Shown here piece by piece: positions 48,720 to 60,540 of a stretch of 64,000 bases of DNA. Location of the stretch: positions 620,001 to 684,000 of the forward strand of contig JARWIR010000036.1 in the NCBI GenBank assembly GCA_029959085.1. The letters are read 5' to 3'. A model generated the notes under the pieces. That model was given only the letters and a program-made list of their open reading frames with translations. It was not told the DNA's origin and made no database searches. Position numbers and translations under genes: made by a program. This DNA is from Nemophila menziesii. Taxonomy: Eukaryota > Streptophyta > Magnoliopsida > Boraginales > Hydrophyllaceae. Every line of letters begins with the position of its first letter. Within the stretch, counting starts at the first letter, position 1.

Positions 48720-50121
48720 TGATATTCCTAGAGGGGGGGTGAATAGGATTACTAATAAGATTAATGCCTAATTAAAAAATCTTTTGGATAATTAAAAGTT
48801 TAAGTGAAAACTTCTAAGTCAACTTAATATATCAAACACTTAGGATCATGCAAAGGGTAAGTAGGAGGTATGATATATAAGTAAAACAAGTAAAATGACA
48901 ATCCAATATCTTACTACTCTAGAAGACTATATGTTTGATAAACTAGATAAACAATATCACAATAATCATGCTAGCATATTATCAAACATATAAAGTGCGG
49001 AAAGTAAATAGAGTAGGGATAGAAAGATACACGCGATTTATAGTGGTTCGGTTTCCCTACATCCATTACCTAAGGAAGCCTCCTTAGGATTTCAAGCTTT
49101 TCACTAAGCTCCCGTGTCTCTCTTAACCGGGTCGAGAACACAATAACCCTTACAACCTCTTCGATAACACGAAGGACAAACACTTGTGTAATCACAACAC
49201 AAGTATACCAAGTATACTCCCTATACTTGAATTCTCTCTTAATCTATCTATTACAAGACCTAGACTTAAGAGGATAGAAACAAAGTGTTTAAAGGGTTGC
49301 TTATAAAAGCTTGTAACTAAACTCCTAAAAGAGTGGATATGAACTATAAAGCTTGTGAACTCCTCTTGAGTAGATAGAACCTTGTGGCTTATTTGATTAA
49401 CTCCTTGAAAGGACTTATAAGCTCACTAAGATTGATTTTGACTATGTATAGCTCTTGACACCTTCTTGAATGATAACAATTAAGCCCCTTAATGTTTGTA
49501 ATTTGTTGGTGTAGTTGTAGCCTTCAAAGAGCTTCAATTTATAGTAGAAAATGGCTTCCAACGGTCATAAGGCTTGGGTCCAACAGATCTATTAATCTCC
49601 CAACGGATATATTCTTTAAGACTTAAACTTTGTGTAGAAAAACCTTCCTTGCGGTGTACCGCAAGTTTTCGTGCGGTGTACCGCACCTCAACGGTTTGAT
49701 TTTCTAACTCTCTGACGGGCTAGCCTATGCACCGCGCCCTGGTCCGCATTCTTGGTCCGGTGTACCGCGCCTTTCGTCCGGTGTACCGCGCCAAGTAACT
49801 TTGAAAGAAAATGATTTAAGCTATGATGCTCGGATCAATAAATCTTCTTCACGAAAGTTGTTGGAAACATCATTCTAAGAAACATCACTAAAGATAATTC
49901 TCAAAGAACACAAGGATAAGGTTAAACGTATTTGAATGAGAATTAGTTGCATAACATATAACAATAAAGCTATGATCTAAATGATAAAGATGTGCTCTTT
50001 GAAGAATTAGAGTGACTTAGAGTGCAAGAAGAAAATGTATAACAAGAGTAATTAGCACACTAAAACACAAGAGGATTTGTCACATTAAAACAACCTATCA
50101 AAGGGAGGCTATATGCCAACA
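48720..50121 (-). repeat. 5' LTR of the Sirevirus-like element
   Basis: 1402 bp, 98.8% identical to the 3' LTR by eye. It contains four palindrome sites: 49651-49662 and 49673-49684 (22-bp pitch), 49757-49768 and 49778-49789 (21-bp pitch). The last site is the 21-bp unit missing from the other LTR, so one LTR gained or lost exactly one period. Confidence 0.93.
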
Positions 50122-52239
50122 CTTAGGCATAAGATTCACACCAGAACCCACATCGTACATAGCTTTCACCTTGAGCATACCATGTAATTGAATAGGAAGG
50201 TTGAAACTTCCCGGATCTTTAAGCTTTGTTGGTAGCTCTTTCTCACTTCTCCTCGAAACCCTCAGGTTCTCTCTTGGGATCTCTACACTCGCCTCTTTCA
50301 CAGGAATAACTTGTGTATAAACTTGTTGCGGTGTAAGTCCTCTCTTCGCAATCTCAAGCATCTGGGCGTTGATATTTTCAGGTTGGTACGCCTCTACAAA
50401 TTCTTTGAGAACAGTGTCATCTTTAGGAATTGTATCAGGAATAGTTGATGACACTGGTTGAACAATAGGTGGCGGTTACACCTTCTCTTCTTCTTTCTCT
50501 TCACGCATAGCAGGTGCAAATTCATCTTCAACTTTTCACTCCTTCTTTGAGTCCTCTTCCTCTTTCTCTTTAGCCAGCTCAGCTGCGTACTCCATAACCG
50601 ATCGAATTTCCTCTTGCATCTTCCTTACTAGCTCTATAAATTCGGCTTTCTCTTGATCGTCTTCCACATAAACTTCAGTACAGTCAGATTCCACGGGGCT
50701 AGACTCGGTTGGTTCTTCTTCAGTACTCGGAACCTCCACGACACTAACGGCAGCCTGTGGTGCTTCCTCTTTTGCTTCTTCAATTTCAAGGCATATAGCC
50801 TTGCAAGTTTCGAACCCAACATTGTTTTCACCTCCTTTGATTGCCTTTACTTCCTGTTGTTCTACAAAGCTTGTTAAAACTTTGTTCATTTGTTCTACTT
50901 GAGTACGTATTATCTGAAGTACGGCATCGTGTACTCTGATCTTCTCTTCTTGAGCGTTCATGTTCGCGGTCAAACGTTCTAGAGCTTGTTGATCCACAGA
51001 TCCTTCTTGAGGGTACTGAGGTAAGGCTTTTTGATCTAATGAATCGGTATAGGCGTCTTGAGCAGGTTGTTGTGGGGGAGCAGGTCTATTATGATTTTGG
51101 TACTGACCTCTCTGTTGGAAAGAGTTGTTCTGGGGGCGCTGTTGATAATGACCAGGATTAGCGGCCCCTTGTGAATTTGAATACTGCATACCCAGATGGT
51201 TTCGGTTACCCCATTGATAACCTCCGCGATTGGATATAAAGTAAACTAATTGCGGATTTGCTTCGCACTCTTCCCATGTATGATCGTTAACACCACATTG
51301 TTGACAACCTTGTGCTTCTTGTACTACTTTTGTAGCTGCTAAATTTTTCTCCATTGCTATCTTCAGCTCTTTGATTTGATTTTCTAAAGCGGATATTTGA
51401 GCTGAGTTCGCAGTTTCTGCATCTAAATAAAGCGTTCCTCGGGTCTTTGCTACAGAAGCTCGCGTTGAAGGCCAACTTCTTTCTTGTTCCATAATATTCT
51501 CCAAAACCTCGGAAGCTTCATTGTGATTCATGGACACAAAATTACCCTTTCCAATGTTATCCACCTTTTCTCTACCTTTATCATTAAGACCTTCATAGAA
51601 TATAGCGAGTTGTAGAGCAGGTGTATAACCATGGAGCGGAAATCTAGCTAATTTTTGTTGAAACCTTGTCCATGCTTCTCCCACTGTTTCTCCATCTTCT
51701 TGGGAAAATCTTGCAAGCTCGTCTTGATCTTTGAGTCTCATGCTTTTCGGATAAAATCAGTTAAAGAACGCGGCTTGAAGTTCTCTCCAAGAGTGAATGG
51801 TTCCATGTGGTTGTCTTTCTAGCCAATCGCTAGCTCTTCCGGTCAAGAAAAACAAAAAAATATGACAATACAGTTGCTCGCGTGTAATGCCAGGAGTAAT
51901 GTAGGCATCACAAATCTGCATGAACTTCTGAATCGCTTTTACCGGATCTTGTATAGCTGTACCAGTATAGAGTCCGAAACTTTGAAATTGACTGAGCATA
52001 CCCGGATCGGGTCTAAATTTGATATTCGGAATCTCAGGAGGGCGGTAACCGATGGGTTGAACATGGAATGGTACATTAAGGCCAGGAAGGTCTTGTTCAA
52101 CTCGGTTATGTTGATTATAAAGGTTCTGCCCATTACCTTCTCCTGCTGGTAGTTCTTGTCCACCGAGTGGTGGATCTTGTTGACCAAGGGGAGGATCTTG
52201 TTGCAATCCTCCTACTGGTGGAGTTAGTTGGGCTGCCAT
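50122..52239 (-). pseudogene. gag: Element A gag and start of protease
   Basis: One frame broken by in-frame stops at 51757-51759 (where B has a His codon), at 50536 and near 50474. Order: Gly/Pro/Gln-rich N-terminus (to about residue 60); YRPPEIPNIKFRPDPGML and GRASDWLERQPHG; the Retrotrans_gag core (FSQEDGETVGEAWTRFQQKL, LAIFYEGL); the zinc knuckle CQQCGVNDHTWEEC (CX2CX4HX4C); an acidic linker; then the protease active-site region YDVGSGVNLMP, cut by the Copia insertion. Gag would package element RNA. The ATG at 52239 matches B's 58364, but an upstream open frame (RVREERALKEL) shifted by one base in A suggests the ancestral start lay further upstream. Confidence 0.88.
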
Positions 52240-52465
52240 AATTCTTTTAAGGCTCTTTCCTCACGAACTCGTTTGTTGTAAGGTCTGAAGCTCCTCTCAG
52301 GCTCCGATAAAGGAGGTCAAGAATTAAACACTGTGAAACATGAAAAAGACTAAAGCAAACCACAAGCGTAACTCTGGAAAAATAAAAACTAAACTAAAAC
52401 TGAAAAGTAAAAATTAATTAAAACTACTACTCGAAATAGATAACCCACACGCTAACGAGACACAA

Positions 52466-52484
52466 GTCCCCGGCAGCGGCGCCA
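52466..52484 (-). promoter_or_regulatory. Primer binding site, tRNA-Asp (element A)
   Basis: TGGCGCCGCTGCCGGGGAC on the - strand, six bases after the LTR end, matching the 3' end of plant tRNA-Asp with one or two mismatches. This primer is common in Athila-like and related Gypsy elements. Confidence 0.88.
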
Positions 52485-52490
52485 AAAACT

Positions 52491-54020
52491 TGGTGTCGCC
52501 TAGGGTGTGATAAAATTAATACAAAATAAGACCAAGAAACTATGCACTCTCACCCTAGACAGGCACAGTACTGCAAGTATTACAGGACGTGTGCAAGTTT
52601 TAATGATAAATAGAGTTCGTTCTCAGGGACTTAAGTGTGTTAATCGCGTGAGTAAGAATAACGAGTAAGAAGTAAATAATTAAAGACAGAAAAGTAAAGG
52701 GAACAGATTTCGAGATTAAGCAATTAAAACAAAGAGAATAAAGACAGTAAAATAAAAGATTAAGAATATGAGATGAGAAGTATAGCTTAGGTTTTGCTAG
52801 TATGCACTAATCCTTCTAATTCTATCTATAAATCTAGTTAATAAGGGAGAATATTAGCTCTTGGTATACTTAGTCAGGATTCTAAATTCCCTACTCTTAG
52901 ACCTTGAGAGCGACTAAGGGGGCTACGACACAACCAAGACGAGGACTCAAATAGGGTTATCAAACGCCACTAAGGCCCTATCCAGCACACTACAATCAAT
53001 TGGTGATATGGTGATTAAAACAAACCCTAATGACTATCTAGTTGGAAGCATATTTTGTCAGAACTACTATTGACACTAGACATTATGTGGTGGTTCAATA
53101 GTTAAACACCCTGTCAAGGAGACCATCTAACTACTATTAAAACAATCCTAAAGTGATCAGTTCTAGGAAAGACACTAAATCAAAACACATAAGCAAATAT
53201 TAAGTAAGAAGCTAATATCAGATTAAAACATATAATTCCCAAAGAAACTTAGATAGAAGAATTAGAATTCATAGATTATACATATGCAAAACCCAAGCTA
53301 TGGGAAGTTTAGTTCATACCTGATGGAAATAAACTAAAAGAAATTACAAAAGACATCATCTTGCTCTCTACAATAAACTGGAAGAATAAAACCTTAAGAA
53401 CTAATTACTATGAGGCAAGGATGATTTACAAGTGATATAAGGGTGTATTTATAGGTGTTTAGAAGACCTAATTCTTTTTCTTGAGGAAGAGGTAAGGTAT
53501 TGGACTTCTAGCCCAACTCAAATTCGTATGGAAATAAAGATAAACACTGTTGGACCGTTTTGAGCATATCTTCTTCGTTATTGGTCGGTTTGAGCTCCAT
53601 AAGATAGCAAAAGAATCGCAACAGAATTATCTTGACCCTAAGAAGTAAATTACCAGATTCGGCCTATTTCTTAGGTAAAAACGCATATCTTTGGACGTGT
53701 ATGCAGAATCCCAGATTTAGGCAGCTTTTCCTTTTCCATCTTTTTAGCTTTTGCTTCCTTATCTCCAATTACCATGCAAATCTCTTTCCATAAGTTGTTG
53801 TCTTTGACTTGGACTATAATTAAGCTCCATAATTATCTTTAAAACTACACACTTAAATAAACAATTAAACCCAATATGCTCTAAAAATAATAATTCTACA
53901 AATCAAGACTCAAAATAGGAAAGTGCACTAAAACTCAAGAAAATTGACATTATTGACTTCTAAATCACTTAAAATGATGTATCATCCTAACATTAATCTA
54001 TCACAAATGAGGAGACATCA
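52491..54020 (-). repeat. 5' LTR of element A
   Basis: 1530 bp. On the - strand it begins TGATGTCTCC and ends GGCGACACCA, imperfect inverted ends (8 of 10). TATAAATA lies at 53446-53453 on the - strand. It corresponds to the truncated LTR at 57135-58114 in inverted orientation. The flank at 54021 (GGGTG) has no matching duplication in view because the other end is lost. Confidence 0.88.
53446..53453 (-). promoter_or_regulatory. LTR TATA box (element A)
   Basis: CCTATAAATACACCC on the - strand, about 570 bp into the LTR, conserved at 57153-57160 in element B. Confidence 0.65.
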
Positions 54021-55569
54021 GGGTGAGCACAATTCAACACGCCACCTATGGTCTAAACTTACGAAGGAGAAAGTTCATGGACGCAATACCGATGACCAGC
54101 CACGCGCTGGTTGAGATACGTTTTCTATCCCTTTCGCGTTTTAGTTAGTTTATTTTATTTTTATTGCGTTGAGTCTTTTCGAGTCGTGGGGACACGACTC
54201 ATTTTTGAGTTTGGGGTGGGGTTCGTTGCCTCATCCCAGTTTTTATGTGTTATATGTTTATTTGCTTTCAATAAAATAATTTTCAGAGTTGCGTTTGACT
54301 GTAGAAGATTTTAAATGTCCCTTGAAGCATACTTTTGATGAATTAATGATAGTAAATATTGGACTTTAGGGAATAATATAAAGCGCACTTAGAATTGCAT
54401 GTGAACATAGGTAGTTGATAGGAAAAATTAATGAACAATGCAAATGAAGTAAGCTTGTACTTAAGGAATATGTTTGGTGTGTAGAACGTGAAATCCTAAT
54501 TAGTAGAGAACCTACCTAGATATGAACTAAAGACAAGCTATGTACTTAGGAAAATGATAGGGACAGTTCTTTGTTAGCCATTTGAAGCCTTTTAGCTTGC
54601 TATCCCTTATATTAATTTTATCCGTCTTAGCCCAATTTTGAGCCTTAAGCCTTTTCTTTTGTAGCCACGATATAAGCCCATTATCCTTTAGATTATTAGG
54701 CATAACCAAATGACTCGCACTTGAATCACGATCCTGGGACTTGTCTTGAGCTTGAGTTTGGGGTGGAGGGTTCATATTTGGGAATTTACATTGGGAGAGG
54801 ATTATATGTGTTTGTACTGAGGCACAAAAATAAAAGATGATATTATTATTTGTAACCCTTTGCCGGAATTTAAAAAAAAAAGAAAAAGGAAAAAATTTCA
54901 AGAGACATGACCTTTCATATCAAAATAAGGGTCATGGGTATCTTATATAAAAAAAAAAGAAGAAAAGAAAATAAAAAGAAAGAATAAAATAAACTGGCAA
55001 AGTGGAATATTTTTGGTAATCATCTTAGTTCTATTTGGGTTGACATGGGGACGCAACATTAGTGCGTCAAATGGGTGAGTGAGAACATGTTTTAGCGTAA
55101 ACTCAAGCTCGAGGACATTGTTGATGGTAAGTGAGGAGAGAGCCAAAAGCTCACTTCAAATTTACCAAATATACATCCACACCGTCCTTAAGCCATTATT
55201 AAAACCGTAAAGACCTCGTGATTCCTAAGTGCATAGTGAATTTATGATTCTGTTGATAGGGAATATGCTAGGTGGAGCGTTCAAGGCGAGTTAGGATTAA
55301 TGACCACCCTATAGCCATCATACAGATATGAGTACAAGTGTAACCTTCAAGCGTTGCAACTTTAATTTTATGATTGAGATTATTTATGTTTGATGTTGCA
55401 TTTTAAGTGTATGTATATATTAGTTCCTAGAGTTTTGCTATATGAGATTTATCTTAAGAATTGCTTTAGGTGTATTTGCTAGCTTCAATTTGTTTTTACG
55501 TTTACTTCTACCCCTTTGACTTGTTTTGTTTTGCTTTGTTGGGACGACAAAGGTTTGAGTTGGGGGTCT
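54021..55569 (+). mobile_element. Element D: 3' internal fragment of a related Gypsy element
   Basis: Homologous to element B from about 63340 on: both have TTTTCGAGTC-TGGGGACACG-CTCATTTTTGAGTT, then a block with TTGAAGCCTTTT and a GACT/CCCGCACT-GAATC-CGAT block. It is followed by a polypurine tract and 3' LTR. The 5' part of D is missing at 54021 where element A's LTR abuts. Short frames at 54111-54314, 54527-54901 and 54943-55146 are AT-rich noise. Confidence 0.75.
55553..55569 (+). promoter_or_regulatory. Polypurine tract of element D
   Basis: GTTTGAGTTGGGGGTCT directly before the LTR start TGATGTCTCC, in the standard position for second-strand priming. Confidence 0.75.
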
Positions 55570-57134
55570 TGATGTCTCCCTAATTGTTCTTATTTTTGAC
55601 CCTTGGGAGACATCATTTTTGGTGTTTATTTGATTAATTTGATATAATTTTGAGTTAAAAATGCAATAATCCGGAATTTCTATTTTATTTCTAGTACTTT
55701 TAATTTATTAAACTTTTGCGCGTAATCTTTTGTATTTTAGTGGAAAGTTTGTAGGTTTTGAGTATTAGCTAGGAATGGAATCCAAGAAGAAAGTCAAAGA
55801 TCGTGATAGGGAGTCAAGACTTGAAGATAAATCCCGAAAGAAATTGTTTTTAGAGCAGCAAATCTGTTTTCCAGACCAAAGATTTCTGATTTCAAGGTGC
55901 TTAAGAGATGATTTAGCCACTGACCTTTAAAGAGAAAACATTCCTTATCGAGTTACGGAACTTTAGCAACTGGAATTAAGTCAATCGGTGTTATAACGAA
56001 GCGGGAAAAGCCGTTTTAGTAAAGGTGTATCAGCAGTTACGGGATTTTGGGCTTAGAAATTGGGTTTGGACATTTAATTAGTGTTTTATTCTTAGGTCCA
56101 AGCCCTAATCCGTTTTTCCACTTATAAAAGGAGCTTTGACTTCTGTTTTCACAACAATTCACTTTTTACAAGATTAAACACCAGAGAGAGACAACAGAAG
56201 GAAGAAACAAGAAGCTGCAAGAGCTGGAGAGGGTCTATATCTTCGTTCTCAGTCATTCCAATTCTGGAAATTAGGTTTCTTTTATCTTTAATTTTGTAAG
56301 ACAATATGAATTCCATTTTATTTAATTTAGTTTTCTTTTTAATTAGTATGAGCTAAACACATTTTAGTGCTTGAGAATGCTTTATGAGTAATTCCCAATT
56401 CTATTGAATTTCTTGTCCTGAATTTGGGTATCTGTTAAATTAAATTAGATTGGGGCTTTTACTCTTTTCGATAAATTAAGATTATTTACTGTTTTTAGAG
56501 TCATGAACTAAGAACAAGTGTTAGTATCTAAGCTATTCCAATTAGTGGCGATTGGATCATCCTGACGGAGGGTTTAGGTACGGAAATATTTATTCAATCT
56601 AAAATAGAAGCTATTGATTCTGATGAACTTAGCTAATTTTAGGGCCAATGAGTAATTAACTTAAACATCTAAAAATGGATCATATTTACCCTGACGGGAC
56701 TAGTGACACTCTAGGATAGCCTTATAGTCCACCCTGACGGGTGTATAAGGAATTTAGAATCCCGACCATTGTAATAGACCAATTTAGCCCTTAAACAGAA
56801 TATGTTATGAAATAGGATTAGGAAGACCCCTTGCGTTCTCAAGTGCTATCTTCTCATACTTGCGTTTTACATTCATTTACTTGCGTCTTAGTATTTAATT
56901 GCATTTTCCATTTAGTCTTTTATTACTTAGAATTAATAAAAACAAACAATCAATCATTCAACTTGTATTTGCTTTCATAAGTGCAATCATTCATTAATCG
57001 ATAAGCATTGTAGTCGACCAAACCGTCCCTGCGAACGATCCTAGAATCACTTATTACTACTTGGGACAACCGTACACTTGCCGTTGTGGTTCGATTACTT
57101 TTGCATTTATTTTAGAACACAAAAAGGACCACCA
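55570..57134 (+). repeat. 3' LTR of element D
   Basis: 1565 bp, TGATGTCTCC to GGACCACCA, same subfamily as the solo LTR 40057-41616. TATAAAAG is at 56123-56130. CCTGACGG occurs three times (about 56561, 56690, 56735), as in the solo LTR. Its right edge abuts element B's LTR at 57135, so D probably inserted into that LTR. Confidence 0.88.
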
Positions 57135-58114
57135 ATAGGTCTTCTAAACACCTATAAATACACCCTTATATCACTTGTAAATCATCCTTGCCTCATAGTA
57201 ATTAATTCTTAAGGTTTTATTCATCAAAGTTATTGTAGAGAGCAAGATGATGTATTTTATTATTTCCTTTAGTTTATTTCCTTCAGGTATGAACTAAACT
57301 TCCCATACCTTGGGTTTTGCATCATGTATAATCTATGAATTCTAATTTCTTTCTATCTAAGTTTCTTTGGGAATTACATGTTTTAATCTGATATTAGCTT
57401 CTTACCTTTATATTTCTTTATGTGTTTTGATTTAATGATTGTTTTTCTTGCGATGCGCAACGTTTAGGATTACCTTACTAGTAGTTAGATGATCGCTTAA
57501 GCTAGGTGTCTAATTATTGAAACACCACATAACATCTAGTGTCGATATTGGTCTTGACAACACTAATTCTAACTAGATAGTCATTAGGGTATAGTTTGAT
57601 CACTATCACCATGTATGGAAATTGATTGCTTAGGGCCTTAGTAGCGCTTGTAAACCCTATTTGAACCAGTCTCGTGGTGTGTCCGTAGCCCCCTTAGTCG
57701 CTCTCAAGCTCTAAGGTATGGGAATTTAGAATCCTAACTAAATATCTAAGAGCTAATTATCTCCCTTATTAACTAGATTTTATAGAAAGAATTAGAAGGA
57801 TTAGTGCATACTAGCAAAACCTAAGCTATACTTCTCATGTCATATTTCTTCATATTTAATTTACTGTCTTTATTTTCCATAGTTTAATTTAATATCTCGA
57901 ATTATTCCCTCTTTATTTTCCTGTCTTTTAATTAATTAATTACTTCTTACTCGTTATTTCTACCAATTCGATTAACACACTAAGTCCCTAAGAATGAACT
58001 CAACTTATCATTAAAACTTGCATACGTCATGTAATACTTGCAGTACTGTGTCTGTCTAGGGTGAGAGTGCGTTGTTTTCTGACATATTATTTTATCACAC
58101 CCTAGGCGACACCA
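57135..58114 (+). repeat. Truncated 5' LTR of element B
   Basis: Matches the last 965-980 bp of element A's LTR in inverted orientation, from AGGTCTTCTAAACACC to GGCGACACCA. The first ~560 bp are missing, replaced by element D's LTR. TATAAATA is at 57153-57160. Confidence 0.85.
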
Positions 58115-58120
58115 AGTTTT

Positions 58121-58139
58121 TGGCGCCGCCGCCGGGGAC
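58121..58139 (+). promoter_or_regulatory. Primer binding site, tRNA-Asp (element B)
   Basis: TGGCGCCGCCGCCGGGGAC, six bases after the LTR end, one base different from element A's site. Confidence 0.87.
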
Positions 58140-58270
58140 TTGTGTCTCGTTAGCGTGTGGGTTATCTATTTCAAGTAGTAGTTTTTGAGTAATTTTTATT
58201 TTTCAGTATTTAGTTTTTGTTTTTCCGGATTTACACTTGTGGTTTGCTTTAGTCTTTTTTAGGTTTCACA

Positions 58271-60540
58271 GTGTTTAATTCTTGGCCTCCATTACCGGAG
58301 TCTGAGAGGAGCTTTAGATCTTATAATACACGTGTTTGTGAGGAAAGAGCCTTAAGAAGAGCTATGACAGGCGTACAAGATCCGTTAGATCCACAACTTG
58401 TGATCCCACCTAGAGGATTTCCATTCGTTCCACCAGGACCACAACCACCACTTGTCCCACCTGGTGGACAACAACAAGGACAGCAACAGGGACAACATCC
58501 ACTAGGAAGAGGTAACGGGCAAAACAATGTTAATCAGAACCGAGTTGAACAAGACCTTCATGGCCTTCGAGTGCCGTTTCATGTTCAACCAATAGGTTAC
58601 CGTCCTCCGGAGATCCAAAATATTAAATTTCGACCCGATCCGGGTATGCTCAGTCAGTTTCAAAGTTTTGGACTCTACCTGGTACAACAATTCAAGATCC
58701 GGTAAGAGCGATTCAGAAGTTTATGCAGATTTGTGATGCTTATGTTACTCCAGACATTACACGCGAGCAACTGTATTGTCATATGTTTTCGTTCTTTCTG
58801 ACCGGTAGAGCTAGTGAGTGGCTAGATAGGGAACCACCAGGGACAATTAATTCGTGAACTGAACTTCAAGCCGCTTTCTTTAACCATTTTTATCCGAAGA
58901 GCATGAGACTCAATGACCAAAGCGAGCTTGCAAAGTTTTGTCAAGAAGATGGAGAAGCAGTAGGAGAAGCATGGACAATGTTTCAACAGAAGTTAGCTAG
59001 ATGTCCGCTCCATGGTTATACCCCTTCTCTACAGTTAGCTATATTGTATGAAGGTACCAATGAAGCAAGTAGGCTGAAGGTGGATAACATTGGGAAAGGA
59101 AATTTCGTGTCCATGGGTCCTGCTGAAGCTACCGAGGTTTTAGAAAATATTATTGAACAAGAATGGAGTTGGCCATCTTCGTGAGCTCCTGTTACAAAGA
59201 CCCGAGGTACGCTTCGTTTAGACGCAGAAACTGCAAACTCAGCTCAAATATCTGCATTAGAGAATCAAATCAAAGAACTTAAGCTAGAGATGCAGAAAAA
59301 TTTAGCCGCAGCAAATGTGGTGCAAGAAGCACAAGGTTGTCAACAATGTGGGGTTACTAATCATACTTGGGAAGAGTGCGAAGGAAATCCACAATCTATT
59401 TATTTTGTATCCAATCGAGGAGGTTATCAATTTGGTAACCGAAACCATTCGGGTATGCAGTATTCAAATCCTCAGGGGGCCGCTAATCCTGGTCATTACC
59501 AACCGCGCCCCCAGAACAACTTTTTCCAACCGAGAGGTCAGTATCAAAATCAATATCAGAATAGACCTGCTCCCCCAAAACAACCTGTTCAAGATGCCTA
59601 TGCCGATTCATTAGATCAGAAAGCCTTACCACAGTATCCTCAAGAGGGAACTGCGGATAATCAACAATTAACAGAAGTCTTGTATTGTTTGACCACGTAG
59701 ATGAACGCTCAGGGCGAGATGTTATGAGGACAAGGAGCTTCAATTCAGATTTTAGGTACTCAAGAAGAACAAATGAACAAAGTTCTAACAAACGTTAGGG
59801 AACAAAAAGAATTGAAGGCTATCGAAGAAGGTGAGGACAATGTTGGGTTCGAAGCTTCTAAGGTTATTGGCCTTAAAATTGAAGAAGAAAAGAAGGAAGT
59901 ACCACATGCTGCCATTAGTGTCGTGGAGGTTCCGAGTACCGAAGAAGAACCAACCAAGTCTAGCCCCGTGGAATCTAACTGTTCTGAGAGTGATGTGGAG
60001 GACGTTTCAGTAAAATCTGAATTTATACAGCTTCTGAAGGATATGCAAGAAGAGATTAGATTGGTTATGGATTTCCAAGCTGAGTTGGCTAAAGAGAAAG
60101 AAAAAGAGGCCTCAAAGAAGGAACAGAGAGTTGAAGTTAAAGTTGCACCCGCTGTGCAAGAAGATAAAGAAGAAGAGAAGGTGGAATCACCACCTATTGT
60201 TCAAACAACGTCATCAACTATTCCTGATACAAATTCAAAGGATGACACTGAACTCAAGACATTTGTAGAGGCGTACACTCCTGAAAATATCAACGCCCAA
60301 ATGCTTGAGATTGCAAAGAAAGGGTTTACACCGCAACAAGTTTTTACGCAAGTTATTCCTGAGAAAGAAGCGAGTGTAGAAGCACCAAGAGAGAACCCGA
60401 GGGTCTCAAGAAGAAGTGAAAGAGAGTTACCATTAAAGCTCAAAGATCCGGGAAGTTTTAACCTTCCTATTCAAAATAAATGGTATGCTCAAGGTGAAAG
60501 CTATGTACGGTGTGGGTTCTGGTGTAAATCTTATGCCTAA
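58271..60540 (+). pseudogene. gag: Element B gag and start of protease
   Basis: Same protein as 50122-52239. The conserved ATG is at 58364, but the frame is open from 58271 and the stretch ESERSFRSYN looks coding, so the true start may be upstream. Damage: a one-base loss near 58677 (LYLVQQ where A has LYTGTA), TGA near 58855, TGA after SWPSS at 59182-59184, stops around 59698 and 59727, and a frameshift by 60485-60540 in the protease active-site region. Intact pieces include the gag core (59000-59100), the zinc knuckle CQQCGVTNHTWEEC (about 59338-59379) and an acidic Glu/Lys-rich linker (59773-60200). Antisense frames here are shadows. Confidence 0.85.

Larger units (their letters stand above)
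43201..50121 (-). mobile_element. Complete Sirevirus-like non-autonomous Copia element
   Basis: 6921 bp on the - strand: 5' LTR 48720-50121, PBS, gag (48695-47610), palindrome spacer, second ORF (about 46864-45632), a 3' region with several polypurine tracts, and 3' LTR 43201-44581. The LTRs start TGTTGG and end ATCA on the - strand. Sirevirus hallmarks I recall are the TGTTGG end, multiple polypurine tracts and repeated palindromes. No protease, integrase, RT or RNase H is present. The two LTRs differ by 17 substitutions (by eye) in 1381 bp plus one 21-bp indel, so insertion is recent. Confidence 0.9.
38716..54020 (-). mobile_element. Element A: non-autonomous Gypsy/Athila-like LTR retrotransposon, 3' end lost
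   Basis: Order on the - strand: 5' LTR (52491-54020), PBS (52466-52484), gag and protease (52239 down to 50122, interrupted, then 43200 to 42581), spacer with a palindrome array, env-position ORF (40020-38917), then truncation. RT, RNase H and integrase core are absent. Two later insertions sit inside it: a Sirevirus-like element (43201-50121) and a solo LTR (40057-41616). Element B has the same order without these insertions, which fixes both empty sites. No 3' LTR is present. Confidence 0.85.

Noticed and set aside
54527..54901. 124-codon - strand frame in element D
   Set aside because: AT-rich, opposite to the element, and the homologous region in element B does not keep it open.
58321..58527. 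A Cys-rich - strand frame (SGCCPCCCPCCC) that looks like a small cysteine-rich peptide
   Set aside because: It is the antisense of the Gly/Pro/Gln-rich gag N-terminus (GGQQQGQQQG). No counterpart in element A.
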